Shown: in pieces, positions 47,805 to 56,935 of the stretch
How positions within the stretch are numbered: the first letter of the stretch is position 1
Layout of the letters: each line of letters begins with the position of its first letter
NCBI GenBank assembly: GCA_025360605.1
Contig: JANYBV010000014.1
Span: forward strand, 1-64,000
Reading direction: 5' to 3'
From: Alphaproteobacteria bacterium
GTDB lineage: Bacteria; Pseudomonadota; Alphaproteobacteria; Rickettsiales; SXRF01
Length of the DNA stretch: 64,000 nt
The notes under the pieces: generated by a model
Database searches by the model: none
Seen by the model: only the letters and a program-made list of their open reading frames with translations
Told to the model about the DNA's origin: nothing
Program-made: the position numbers and the translations under genes

Positions 47805-47832
47805 ATACCCGTTCTCCAAGGAGAACGGGTAT
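47805..47832 (-). repeat. Perfect 13-bp hairpin between pilin genes
   Basis: ATACCCGTTCTCC (47805-47817) is the exact complement of GGAGAACGGGTAT (47820-47832), with AA between them. It lies between pilin copies 3 and 2. There is no long T-run after it on the minus strand, so partial termination or mRNA protection is likelier than full termination, making copy 3 the most abundant. Confidence 0.7.
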
Positions 47833-47876
47833 GGCTCAGTGATAAGGCTTAAAATTTAAGCGGCATCGAGAAGCGA

Positions 47877-48041
47877 TTAGCGAGCGAGTGCTGTACCAAC
47901 AGTGGTAAATACGATGTTCAGTTTTGAACCTACAGTGGTGATTGCGCCAATGGCTACAACAGAGATAAGAGCGGCAATCAAACCATATTCGATTGCGGTT
48001 GCACCATTTTCGTCTTTAAGGAAATGCATCATGTGTTTCAT
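47877..48041 (-). CDS. Flp/Fap-type pilin, copy 3
   Basis: The 54-residue protein has GATAIEYGLIAALISVVAIG and ends in VFTTVGTALAR. AGGAGT lies 6 nt upstream of the ATG, the best ribosome site of the three copies. It is first in transcription order, so it is probably the major pilin. Tad pili mediate surface and cell attachment. Confidence 0.9.
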   Translation of the reverse strand: MKHMMHFLKDENGATAIEYGLIAALISVVAIGAITTVGSKLNIVFTTVGTALAR

Positions 48042-48436
48042 AAAATAACTCCTGAAAATTTTTTACCCAAATCGCTGAACTAATCAGCTAAAAACATGTT
48101 AGCAAAAATTAACGAGCATAACAACAACAAAAAGAATTTTTATTGTTAAAAATCAATTGGTTTTAGATTAACTTTGTATAAAATTTTAGTTAATAATGAT
48201 TTAAACTTATGTGGGCTGTTAATTATATGTGAAAGACAGTTCCCCAAGGTAATGGGGGCAGTTAGTGATTATGTGGCGCATTTAGAGGGTGTTGAATTCC
48301 AAGAATGGAACAGTTTTATGCACCGTAAAGTAAAGATTACGAGCTGAAAAATATAATGCATTTAGATTGTATTTTATCTATCTCGCCGGATAAGAAATTT
48401 TTACATAAAATAAAGAACGCATTTAGCCTGATAAAA
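48042..48436. other. 395-bp AT-rich intergenic region
   Basis: The stretch holds the pilin promoter and leader near 48042-48200. A 31-codon plus frame at 48252-48347 has normal-looking composition (with HLEGVEFQEWNSFMHRK) but no good ribosome site, and may be the remnant of a gene. No other feature was recognised. Confidence 0.4.
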
Positions 48437-49441
48437 TCAGTGCATTTCCATTAATTCGTCCATCGAGACCTGATTCCGGCCCGTATGTTTGGCGATATAA
48501 AGCCTCTGGTCGGCGATTTTATAGAGCGAATTGGCATCCAGATTCTGGTCGAATTGTGCCGATGCGATGCCGATAGACACGGTGCAGCCGAATAAATGGT
48601 TTTCTTCGCCTAATGCGAATGTTTCTTTTGCCACGCTGGAACGGATACGTTCAGCGACCCAGAACGCACCGCTGGCCGGTGTTTCCGGCAATATCACGGC
48701 GAAGCTGCCGCCATCGACGCGTGCGGCGGTGTCGGTTTCACGCATACAGGTCGTTATGATGCGGGCAACGGCCTGCAATACTTTATCGCCCACCTGCTGG
48801 CCGTAGTTATTATTGATGTTCTTGAAGTAGTCCATGTCGATCAGCATGACCGATAAATCTTCGTGATTGCGCTTGATGCGCTTCAGTTCATCTTCGAGGC
48901 GGATGAAGAACAGGCGGCGCGAGGCAAGGCCTGTAAGCATATCCGTATTGGCCATGCGCGCTATTTCTTCTTTCGCCAGCGTTTCAGCTTCGACGCGTTC
49001 GGTGATATCACGCAAGGAACCCACAGAACCAATAATGGTGCCTTTTTTATCGCCGGAGGTGGCAAACCAAGGGTAGGAAATATCCGACACCCAGATTTTG
49101 CGGTTATCTTTCGTCAGCATCAGATAGTCGGCCTGCCATTTATGGAGATGGCCGCTTTTGCGCTCTTCTTCCAGATGGTCAAACGAATCGACGGGTTTCA
49201 GCGCATTGCTGACGATGCGTGTCTCTAATATAAGAGAGCGGATGCTCATCTGTTTGATTTCTGCCTGCGTATAGCCCAACAAGCGCTCTACAGAGGCGCT
49301 GATGTAATCATATTGCATGGTATCGTAGCGGAGGCGATAGATGGTGTCTGTCGAGTAAGAGGTCAACAGTGCCACCTCGTCTTTCAGGCTATCGAGTATC
49401 AGCCGTTCCGACGCATCGCTTATGGTATCTTCGTCACTCAT
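48437..49441 (-). CDS. PAS-GGDEF protein with degenerate active site and intact I-site
   Basis: The 334-residue protein has a PAS domain (about 29-148, closing with SLRDITER) and a GGDEF domain (about 165-330). The metal motif DMDYFKNIN (202-210) is present. The signature loop reads DGGSF (243-247) instead of GGDEF, so cyclase activity should be lost. The inhibitory RxxD site, RETD (234-237), keeps the exact spacing of PleD. That is the pattern of c-di-GMP receptors. No membrane segment is visible, so it is cytosolic. ATG 49441 is used. Confidence 0.88.
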   Translation of the reverse strand: MSDEDTISDASERLILDSLKDEVALLTSYSTDTIYRLRYDTMQYDYISASVERLLGYTQAEIKQMSIRSLILETRIVSNALKPVDSFDHLEEERKSGHLHKWQADYLMLTKDNRKIWVSDISYPWFATSGDKKGTIIGSVGSLRDITERVEAETLAKEEIARMANTDMLTGLASRRLFFIRLEDELKRIKRNHEDLSVMLIDMDYFKNINNNYGQQVGDKVLQAVARIITTCMRETDTAARVDGGSFAVILPETPASGAFWVAERIRSSVAKETFALGEENHLFGCTVSIGIASAQFDQNLDANSLYKIADQRLYIAKHTGRNQVSMDELMEMH

Positions 49442-49540
49442 GGGCAAGCTGGAATGATAACTGGGTTAAATATTAACAGCCGACTCTTATACGCCCAACG
49501 CTTGCACAATGCAACAAAATGCTTAAAACCCTTGATGAGT

Positions 49541-51442
49541 CTAGGCTGCGAGGCTTTTCTCCACCAATCCCTGTAAGCGCCGTGTAAACGCTGCCGGATC
49601 AATGATTTCCTCACCTTCGAGTATCCGCGCCTGATCAAATAGCATCCATGTAACATCCTCAATTTCCGATGAAGAACCTGATTTAGTCAGTTTACTAACC
49701 AACGAGCGGATGATGGAATGTTCGGGGTTGATTTCCAGAATTTTGGCAGAAGCCGTGTTGAGCTGCTTCTGTTCGATGAGGAAACGCTCGAGACGGATAT
49801 CCATCGCACCTTCTTCTACCGCAAGACACACAGCGCTGCTGGTGAGTTTATTGGTAGTGCGGACATCCTTGATTTTGTCGCCGAGGATTTTTTTCATGCA
49901 CTGGCACAAGTCAGCCGCCTGTGAATCCATCTCCTCCTTATGCTGCTTTTCTTCCGCTTTGTCTTCTTCTTTAACAGCGCCAAGATCAATGTCAGCGCGG
50001 GTGACAGACTTAAACTTCTTGCCCTTATAATCAAATACGACATTGACCCAGAAATCGTCAACATGGTCGCTGAAGAGCAACACCTCGATGCCGCGTTTTG
50101 CAAAACCCTCCAGCTGCGGGCTGGAAAGCAACGTTTCGATGCGGTCGCCGGTCAGGTAGTAAATCTGGTCTTGCCCTTCCTTCATTCGGCTGATGTACCC
50201 GTCGAGGCTGGTGATGCCCTCTGCCCCGCTGGCGGTGGACGCAAAGCGGCAGGCTTCAAGGATTTGCTCGCGCGGCGTGGTGGCTTCGCACAGTCCTTCT
50301 TTAAGCACGGGGCCAAAGTTTTTCCAGAATAATTTGTAAGCCTCTTCGTCAGTCTCGCCTTTCTTCTTCAGCTCTGATAACACGCGTTTTACTAGAGAAT
50401 CCTTGATTTTGGAAAGCAACGGATTGTCCTGCAACGTCTCACGGCTGATGTTCAGCGGTAAATCCTGCGAATCGACAATACCGCGCAGGAAGCGCAGGTA
50501 ATGCGGCACCAGATCGACATTTTCCTCGGTGATGAACACACGTTTCACATAGAGTTTGATACGGCGTTTGCGGTCAGGATGGAATAAATCGAACGGTTTG
50601 GATGAAGGAATGAACAGTAAGTTGGTATATTCTAGCTTGCCTTCTGCCTTGTTATGCAGCGTCAGCCATGGCTCGTCGGGCGAGTGGGACACATGGTGGT
50701 AGAACTCTTTATACTGTTCCGGCGTGATATCGCTTTTGGAGCGCATCCACAAGGCCGAAGCGGTGTTGACGGTTTCGGTGTGCCCCTCTTCGTCCGTAAC
50801 GGTGATGGGGAACGATATATGGTCGGAATAGGTCTGGATGATATGGCGCAGGCGGAACTTGTCCAGATAGACTTCCTGCCCTGCCTTGATGTCGAGGGTA
50901 ATGCGAGTGCCTCTTTGCAGCGTATCGGCGGAAGGGGCAACGGGTGCTACGGTGAATTCCCCTGAACCATCGGATTCCCATGACCAGCAGTCGTTTTGTC
51001 CGGCGCGGCACGATACCACGCTGACCTTGTCGGCAATCATAAAAGAGGAATAAAAGCCCACCCCGAATTGCCCTATTAATGGCCAGTCGTTGGTGGTTTC
51101 TTTTTCGGCTAGTTTGGATAAAAATTCCTGAGTGCCGGATTTGGCAATGGTTCCCAAATTATTAATAAGATCTTCACGGCCCATACCGATGCCATTATCG
51201 CTGATGGTCAGCGTTTTTTGCTCCTTATTAAAGGAAATAGCGATTTTATAATCGCTGTCGAGGCTTGCCAGCGCTGGGTTTGTAACCGCTTCGTAGCGCA
51301 ATTTATCGCAGGCATCGGAGGCGTTGGAGATAAGTTCGCGTAGAAAAATGTCCTTATTGGTGTATAAGGAATGGATCATCAATTGCAAAACCTTACTGAT
51401 TTCTGCAGAAAATTTAAGCTTTTGTTCGTTTTTTTCAGTCAT
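49541..51442 (-). CDS. htpG: Chaperone HtpG (bacterial Hsp90)
   Basis: The 633-residue protein has the GHKL ATP site (FLRELISNASDACDKLRY near 34-51, SDNGIGM, GQFGVGFYSSF), the middle domain with NISRETLQ, and the C-terminal dimerisation region. It is an ATP-driven chaperone for stress and client maturation. It is divergent from the ankyrin gene across 46 nt. Confidence 0.97.
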   Translation of the reverse strand: MTEKNEQKLKFSAEISKVLQLMIHSLYTNKDIFLRELISNASDACDKLRYEAVTNPALASLDSDYKIAISFNKEQKTLTISDNGIGMGREDLINNLGTIAKSGTQEFLSKLAEKETTNDWPLIGQFGVGFYSSFMIADKVSVVSCRAGQNDCWSWESDGSGEFTVAPVAPSADTLQRGTRITLDIKAGQEVYLDKFRLRHIIQTYSDHISFPITVTDEEGHTETVNTASALWMRSKSDITPEQYKEFYHHVSHSPDEPWLTLHNKAEGKLEYTNLLFIPSSKPFDLFHPDRKRRIKLYVKRVFITEENVDLVPHYLRFLRGIVDSQDLPLNISRETLQDNPLLSKIKDSLVKRVLSELKKKGETDEEAYKLFWKNFGPVLKEGLCEATTPREQILEACRFASTASGAEGITSLDGYISRMKEGQDQIYYLTGDRIETLLSSPQLEGFAKRGIEVLLFSDHVDDFWVNVVFDYKGKKFKSVTRADIDLGAVKEEDKAEEKQHKEEMDSQAADLCQCMKKILGDKIKDVRTTNKLTSSAVCLAVEEGAMDIRLERFLIEQKQLNTASAKILEINPEHSIIRSLVSKLTKSGSSSEIEDVTWMLFDQARILEGEEIIDPAAFTRRLQGLVEKSLAA

Positions 51443-51488
51443 AATTCCCCAGTAGTTGTGCTATGATGGTTTTCCTCGAATAGTGCAT

Positions 51489-53123
51489 ATGGTGCTTAAA
51501 AGTTCTATGTCAAGATGTTCTAAATATCCAATACTGGCAATACTCCTCTGTTTTGGCCCTCTGAGCGTGGTGGGTATACCCACGGCGGGGTATGGCGTTG
51601 AAGAGGCTATTCGTGCCGAAATAGTCTACCGCGCAAGCTTTGGTCGCGCTGACGATATCCGGTTACTCGTGGATAAGGGGGCGTCCCCCAACCAGCCGAA
51701 CGCTGACGGTGTTCCTATTATCGCGGTTGCGGCGGTGCGCAGTGATCCTGAGGCGCTTAATGTCATCAAAACACTGATCGAGCTACACGCTAACATCAAC
51801 GCCGCTGATTCCAAAGGGCAGAACGCTCTTTTCTATGCAGCCAGGGCCGGTAACGTTGAAGTCGTGAATTTACTCTTGGCCTACAAGATAGACAGTCTGG
51901 CGTTTGATGCCAATGGTGATACGGTACGTACGGTGGCAACCAAAGCCGGACATCAGGATGTGGTGTTTGCACTGGATGATTTTGCACAGAATAAAAATGT
52001 CCGCGTTAATGAGATCAGGAAAGAAATGATGCTGAAGAAGCAGCAGCAAAAAAGCGATAACGTACAGAAAGCTGCAAATATCGAAAAAGCCCTGCAACAG
52101 GTAGCAACTGCACCTGCGACGGCTACCTCGCCTGCTGCAGCAACAACGCCGGCCACCGTGACGGCTACTTCTCCGGCGGTTGCAACTTCACCTGCTACCA
52201 AAGAAACGGAGAAAGCACCTCCAGCAGCAACGGAACCTAAAACGGCTGAGCTGGTGGCGATTACAGATAAAAAATCAGCAGCGGCTACTCAGGAAAAAAT
52301 TGAGTCGGCGGCCAAATTGGCAGCTAAAACACCGGAAGCTAGTGTGACGGATAATGGTGTTCAGGAACCTGAGGAGATTGATGAAAAGAAGCTGGAGATG
52401 CAGGCGATGGAGCAACACAATCAGGTGCTGGCCCAGATCGGCAAAGAGCCTGATCCCCTGACTCCTGACCAGCAGAAAGAATTCGACGCTATTATCAAAA
52501 ATGGTGCCGATACTCAGCTTGATACCCCGCCTCTGCCTGCTAATGGTGAAAATGCAACATTCCCTATGTTTGCTGAAGCAGCAACTTCTGTGGCCACACC
52601 AGCATTGCCTGCAAAGACTCCTGAAGAGCTGGCCGCAGAAATTGAAACGGCGCATCAGGAAACTGAAAAGGCGCAGCGCTTAAAAGAAGAAAGGGACCAG
52701 CTTCGCAAGCAGGAACTTAAAAACATTGCGTATGACGTGGCGTTCCACACCTGTGCGTTCCAGTATTGGGCGTATGTGATGCAGGTAAGGCAAAGCTCTG
52801 AGCTTGGTTCGGAAGAATTGACGATTTCAATCCAAAGCCACAAGGATGCAGCAGAAGTATTGCAAAGAAAACTGGTGGTTGATTATCACATGCCTACATC
52901 GTTTTACGACAACATTATTTCTTCCGCCCAGTTGCGCATTTACTCGCAGCTGAATGGCATGCCAAGCAATCGCATGCGCCATGAACATAATGTCGGTAAA
53001 ATGGATGATATGCACGTGCGTTGTGAAGAAATTTCTCGCCAGTGGGGATTCCCTGCCCGCCTGAAAACAAAGCAGGAAATAGACGCAAGCCGTCCTTCTG
53101 GACCCCCTCCCGGATTCCGCTGA
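51489..53123 (+). CDS. Secreted ankyrin-repeat protein with coiled-coil tail
   Basis: The protein (544 residues from ATG 51489; ATG 51507 is equally possible) has a signal peptide ending near GIPTAGYG and about three ankyrin repeats (around 45-150: DDIRLLVDKGASPNQPNADG, GQNALFYAARAGNVEVVNLL). Then comes a long Ala/Pro/Thr low-complexity and coiled segment, and a unique C-terminal domain (from about 415) with HTCAFQYWAYVMQ. It is exported to the periplasm or beyond. Ankyrin repeats bind proteins; the target is unknown. Its stop abuts that of the convergent Aas-like gene. Confidence 0.75.
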   Translation: MVLKSSMSRCSKYPILAILLCFGPLSVVGIPTAGYGVEEAIRAEIVYRASFGRADDIRLLVDKGASPNQPNADGVPIIAVAAVRSDPEALNVIKTLIELHANINAADSKGQNALFYAARAGNVEVVNLLLAYKIDSLAFDANGDTVRTVATKAGHQDVVFALDDFAQNKNVRVNEIRKEMMLKKQQQKSDNVQKAANIEKALQQVATAPATATSPAAATTPATVTATSPAVATSPATKETEKAPPAATEPKTAELVAITDKKSAAATQEKIESAAKLAAKTPEASVTDNGVQEPEEIDEKKLEMQAMEQHNQVLAQIGKEPDPLTPDQQKEFDAIIKNGADTQLDTPPLPANGENATFPMFAEAATSVATPALPAKTPEELAAEIETAHQETEKAQRLKEERDQLRKQELKNIAYDVAFHTCAFQYWAYVMQVRQSSELGSEELTISIQSHKDAAEVLQRKLVVDYHMPTSFYDNIISSAQLRIYSQLNGMPSNRMRHEHNVGKMDDMHVRCEEISRQWGFPARLKTKQEIDASRPSGPPPGFR

Positions 53124-55280
53124 TCAGTCCGCCTTATATTCTTTTGATAAGGTGACGTAGTCGACCTTGCCGTTACCCAGTCTGGGTATGGTTTCCAAGA
53201 AGATGAGGTGACGCGCCAGACATATATCCGCTACTCCGGTTTTTTTGGCATGTGCCAGCAAATCATCTTTGGTGAGTTCACGTGATTCGGTAAACAACAC
53301 TATTTGCTCGCCTTTGCGTTCGTCAGGTATAGCAATAGCGGCGTGGGTTTTCTCCCCCGATAGTCCGGCGGCCAGTTCTTCAATAATCATCAGTGACACC
53401 ATTTCACCGGCTATTTTGGCGAAGCGTTTGGCGCGGCCAAGAATGGTAATATACCCCTCCTCGTCAATATCCACGATATCTCCCGTATCGTACCATTCAT
53501 CCTGCTTTTGGATAATTCCAGGTTGATCGGCTTTGAGATACCCAAGCATGACGTTGGGGCCTTTGACCCATAGACGGCCGCCAACATCCATTCCTGCTAT
53601 TTTTTCTAATCGGCATTCTACGGCGGGCATTGCTTTGCCTACTGTGCCAATTTTATTGAACATCGGTGTATTAACGGCCAGCACGGGTGATGTTTCCGTC
53701 ACCCCATAGCCTTCGAGAATATTCAGGCGGAATTGATCGCTAAGCATACGCCGTGTAGGTTCCTTGAGTTTTTCGGCTCCCGCTACCGCAAGGCGCACAT
53801 TATTGAAGTCACAGGCGTGCGCGTAATGGGCATATCCCCTGTAGAACGTGTCCGTACCCAGCATGACCGTCGAATCGGTGTCATACAATAGTTCAGGGAT
53901 AATCCGGTAATGCAATGGCGAAGGGTAAAGGAATGTTTTGATCCCTCGCACTACTGGCAGTAGTAAGCCGATACTCAGGCCAAAACAATGGAACACAGGC
54001 ATAGCGTTGAAAAGTTTATCAGCTGGGGTGATATCGAGGATCGCAAATACCTGCCCCACATTGCTGAGGATATTGGCGTGCGAAAGCGCAACCCCCTTGG
54101 GGGTTCCCTCTGAGCCGGAGGTATAGATCACCACGGCCGAATCATCCGGTTTGGTGATGGATAGGCTATACGAGAGGTATTTGCGCGGGACAAATGATTG
54201 CCACAGGCCAGCCAGCTTATCGGCCAGAGTGATGGTCGGACGAATGTCTTCCAGATACATAATGGTAAAATCAGCCTGAAGATGTTCGATTACGTCTTCG
54301 AGTTTCGCTTTTTCAATAAACTCGCGCGAGGTGAGGATGATTTTCACCGTGGCAATCCGGCAAGTGTGATGAATGGCGAGTTTACCGGAGGTGTAGTTGA
54401 GCATGCACGGCACTTTGGCTAACATGTGCAGCGATAAAAACGTTACCATAGCGCCCAGCGCATTCGGTAGCATCAGCCCGACGTAATGTTGTCCCTTAAG
54501 CGGCTGGCGCAGTTTATTTCCAAGGATAAAAGCGCGGGTGAATAGCTGGCGATAACTTATGCTGATGCGGTTAATATCGCTGGCGATAGCATGTTTGCCG
54601 CCGTGCCAGCGATAGGCCTTTAGTGAGGCCTCAAGGAAGGATTGCCGGTAACCTGACGTTTCAAATGCGGCCTCTGTCATGATTTTATAGATGGTGGCGG
54701 CCTTTACCGGTACATCTTTTTCAAAAGGAACCGGAGGCATGAAGGTAAGGCGAATTTTAGGAAACCAGCGTAAACGGAGTTTGTGGCCGAGGCGTGACAT
54801 TTTGGAATAATCCGCACCGTCAATACGTGCGGCCACTAGCGTAGCACCGGTTTTTTCCAACACCATGCCGGTGCCTTCGTATATTTTCATGAGGCCGCCA
54901 CTGGTCGAGATGCGGCCTTCCGGAAAAATGACTACGCGGGTGGCAGGTTTTTTTGGGCTCGTCTGCGTTTCTGGCCGCAAATCCTGAATCAGGCGCTTCA
55001 TGGATAACGGCTTCATCGGGTCGAGGCGATACAGGGTTGCAAACGTATCCAGCCAGCGAAAATACCATTTTTCCGCCTGATACACATTAATAGCGAAGGC
55101 AGGTTTGGCATCAGGCATGTAAGCGGCAAGGAGCAACGGGTCAAGGAAGGACAGGTGGTTGGCAATAATGACCACGCGTTCGCCAGCTGCTTCGATATGC
55201 TCGGTTCCGGTCACTTCAATGCGGAAGCAGAGCCTTAAACAAAACTGGACTAAAGGTCTAAGTAAAATATTTACGAGCAT
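53124..55280 (-). CDS. aas: Aas-like acyltransferase/acyl-ACP synthetase
   Basis: The 718-residue protein has an N-terminal PlsC-type acyltransferase (NHLSFLD at 41-47, FPEGRIS) and a C-terminal AMP-binding ligase (IYTSGSEGTPKGVALSH, YDTGDIVD, GRAKRFAKIAGEMVS). E. coli Aas activates fatty acids and re-acylates lysophospholipids. The LplT-like transporter gene lies directly upstream, as in E. coli lplT-aas. ATG 55280 is preferred to TTG 55310; it overlaps the transporter gene by 23 nt. Confidence 0.88.
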   Translation of the reverse strand: MLVNILLRPLVQFCLRLCFRIEVTGTEHIEAAGERVVIIANHLSFLDPLLLAAYMPDAKPAFAINVYQAEKWYFRWLDTFATLYRLDPMKPLSMKRLIQDLRPETQTSPKKPATRVVIFPEGRISTSGGLMKIYEGTGMVLEKTGATLVAARIDGADYSKMSRLGHKLRLRWFPKIRLTFMPPVPFEKDVPVKAATIYKIMTEAAFETSGYRQSFLEASLKAYRWHGGKHAIASDINRISISYRQLFTRAFILGNKLRQPLKGQHYVGLMLPNALGAMVTFLSLHMLAKVPCMLNYTSGKLAIHHTCRIATVKIILTSREFIEKAKLEDVIEHLQADFTIMYLEDIRPTITLADKLAGLWQSFVPRKYLSYSLSITKPDDSAVVIYTSGSEGTPKGVALSHANILSNVGQVFAILDITPADKLFNAMPVFHCFGLSIGLLLPVVRGIKTFLYPSPLHYRIIPELLYDTDSTVMLGTDTFYRGYAHYAHACDFNNVRLAVAGAEKLKEPTRRMLSDQFRLNILEGYGVTETSPVLAVNTPMFNKIGTVGKAMPAVECRLEKIAGMDVGGRLWVKGPNVMLGYLKADQPGIIQKQDEWYDTGDIVDIDEEGYITILGRAKRFAKIAGEMVSLMIIEELAAGLSGEKTHAAIAIPDERKGEQIVLFTESRELTKDDLLAHAKKTGVADICLARHLIFLETIPRLGNGKVDYVTLSKEYKAD

Positions 55281-56544
55281 AGCAGATAACACCGATATTA
55301 AGGGTGGCAATAATCAAAAACAGATCGAGAATACCAAAATGCAGCCACAGCAGGATAGTGGAGACAAGCGCAGCGACCGTCATAAAAATGGCATCATTCA
55401 TATTACTTGCCGCCATCACCCGCGAGCGGAACTGGGCAAGGGTATTTGCCTGCAGCGATGCATAGAGCGGCACAATGTAGATACCGCCGCATAGCGCCAC
55501 CATCAGCATGCACCCCAGCACCAGCCAGTGTGACGGCACGTTTAGAAATTCTGTGGCGTCCAGCAGGCCACTATGCACAGGAACTGGTGTGGTCACAACC
55601 ATCAGGTAAGTGAAAAGCGAAATCCCCAATCCTGCGAAGGGGGTTAGTTTTACGGAAATTTCCCCCTTAAGCAGCAGGTCGCATAGCAAAGAACCCGTGA
55701 CAATACCCACCGAGAATATCGCAAGGAACAGGATGTAGACTTCATTATTGGCGTGGATGACAGCCTGAGCATAATTGGCAAACTGCGACATGAACACCGA
55801 AGCAATCAGCAGAAACCACGACAACGCCATCACCGCGTATATGATTCGGGGGTCGCGGTTGGCGTGGCTGTAAATTTCCTTTGTGCCGCGCCAGAGATTA
55901 AAATCAATGTGGGTTTCCGGATGGAAAGTGGTGGTTTTTGGAATAAACAGGCTGGCGATAAACCCAACCAATGATACCCCTATCAGGGCGTAGCCAATCG
56001 TGTTGTTGGGGTATTCTTCCAGCAATCCTCCGGAAATGAGGCCAAACAGAATGGCAAGGTAACTTGCACCTGCCATAAAGCCGTTTGCCGCCAGTAATTC
56101 CTTGTGGTCGAGATGGTCGGGTAGGATGCTGAATTTAATCGGGCCGTAGAAGCAGGTGTGCGTGCCGCTGATGAACAACAAGAACATCAGCAAAAAGACG
56201 TTGTGGGTGGAAAAGCCGTAAAACGCCGAGGCCATAATACCAAGTTCCGCTATTTTGGTATAAACCACCAGCTTCGATTTTTCGTATTTGTCGGCCAGTG
56301 GTCCGGCAATCGACGAAAATAATATCAGCGGAATCATCAGCAACGCTGAAGCAATCGTCACCATAACTTCGGGACTTGCCGGAAGCTGTATATTTTTACT
56401 GGCGGAATACGCCATCATCACCGTAAGACCGGAGCGAAGCATATTATCGTTAAAGCCGCCAAGGAACGTCGCCAGAAACACAGGCAGGAAACGACGCTTC
56501 AGGAACAATCCGTATTTGAGATTTTTAAGCTGAATGCTATTCAT
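55258..56544 (-). CDS. lplT: LplT-like MFS lysophospholipid transporter
   Basis: The 428-residue protein has twelve membrane helices and the LplT-type start RFLPVFLATFLGGFNDNMLR and FSSIAGPLADKYEKSKLV. LplT flips lysophospholipids inward for Aas to re-acylate. Pairing with the Aas-like gene (23-nt overlap) supports this over other MFS roles. It follows dgkA by 13 nt. Confidence 0.85.
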   Translation of the reverse strand: MNSIQLKNLKYGLFLKRRFLPVFLATFLGGFNDNMLRSGLTVMMAYSASKNIQLPASPEVMVTIASALLMIPLILFSSIAGPLADKYEKSKLVVYTKIAELGIMASAFYGFSTHNVFLLMFLLFISGTHTCFYGPIKFSILPDHLDHKELLAANGFMAGASYLAILFGLISGGLLEEYPNNTIGYALIGVSLVGFIASLFIPKTTTFHPETHIDFNLWRGTKEIYSHANRDPRIIYAVMALSWFLLIASVFMSQFANYAQAVIHANNEVYILFLAIFSVGIVTGSLLCDLLLKGEISVKLTPFAGLGISLFTYLMVVTTPVPVHSGLLDATEFLNVPSHWLVLGCMLMVALCGGIYIVPLYASLQANTLAQFRSRVMAASNMNDAIFMTVAALVSTILLWLHFGILDLFLIIATLNIGVICYARKYFT

Positions 56545-56557
56545 GCGTATGCATATC

Positions 56558-56935
56558 CTATGTCATCACAATGAAAAACCAGACCATGGCGGCATTGATA
56601 ATGCTAAGTAATACTGCGCAACTGCCAACGTCTTTGGCAAGTTTCGATAACGGATGCCATTCCTGAGAAATGCGGTCGATGGCTCTTTCAATACCCGTAT
56701 TTAATGATTCGACGATCAGCACCAGTAAAATACTGCCGATGAGCAATGCACGCTCTACACCGTTGTGTCCGGCAAAAAACCCCAGCGGAATGGCGATGGA
56801 TGCAACAATAAGTTCAATCTGGAATGCCGGATGCTTGGCGATGGCCTTAAATCCGTCAATGGAATGCCCAAAGGCTTTTATCAACCTGCGTGCTTCGGTA
56901 GCGTATTTTCCATCAGACGGCTTTGAGTTGCTCAT
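56558..56935 (-). CDS. dgkA: Diacylglycerol kinase
   Basis: The 125-residue protein has three membrane helices and the DgkA active site: ESLNTGIERAIDRIS and AKDVGSCAVLL. It phosphorylates diacylglycerol to phosphatidic acid, recycling lipid. ATG 56935 is used; its first codons overlap the upstream hydrolase gene by 23 nt, so they are coupled. Confidence 0.95.
   Translation of the reverse strand: MSNSKPSDGKYATEARRLIKAFGHSIDGFKAIAKHPAFQIELIVASIAIPLGFFAGHNGVERALLIGSILLVLIVESLNTGIERAIDRISQEWHPLSKLAKDVGSCAVLLSIINAAMVWFFIVMT

Noticed and set aside
48252-48347. 31-codon plus frame near the pilin genes
   Set aside because: The peptide looks protein-like, but there is no good ribosome site or family match, so it is only mentioned in the intergenic entry.
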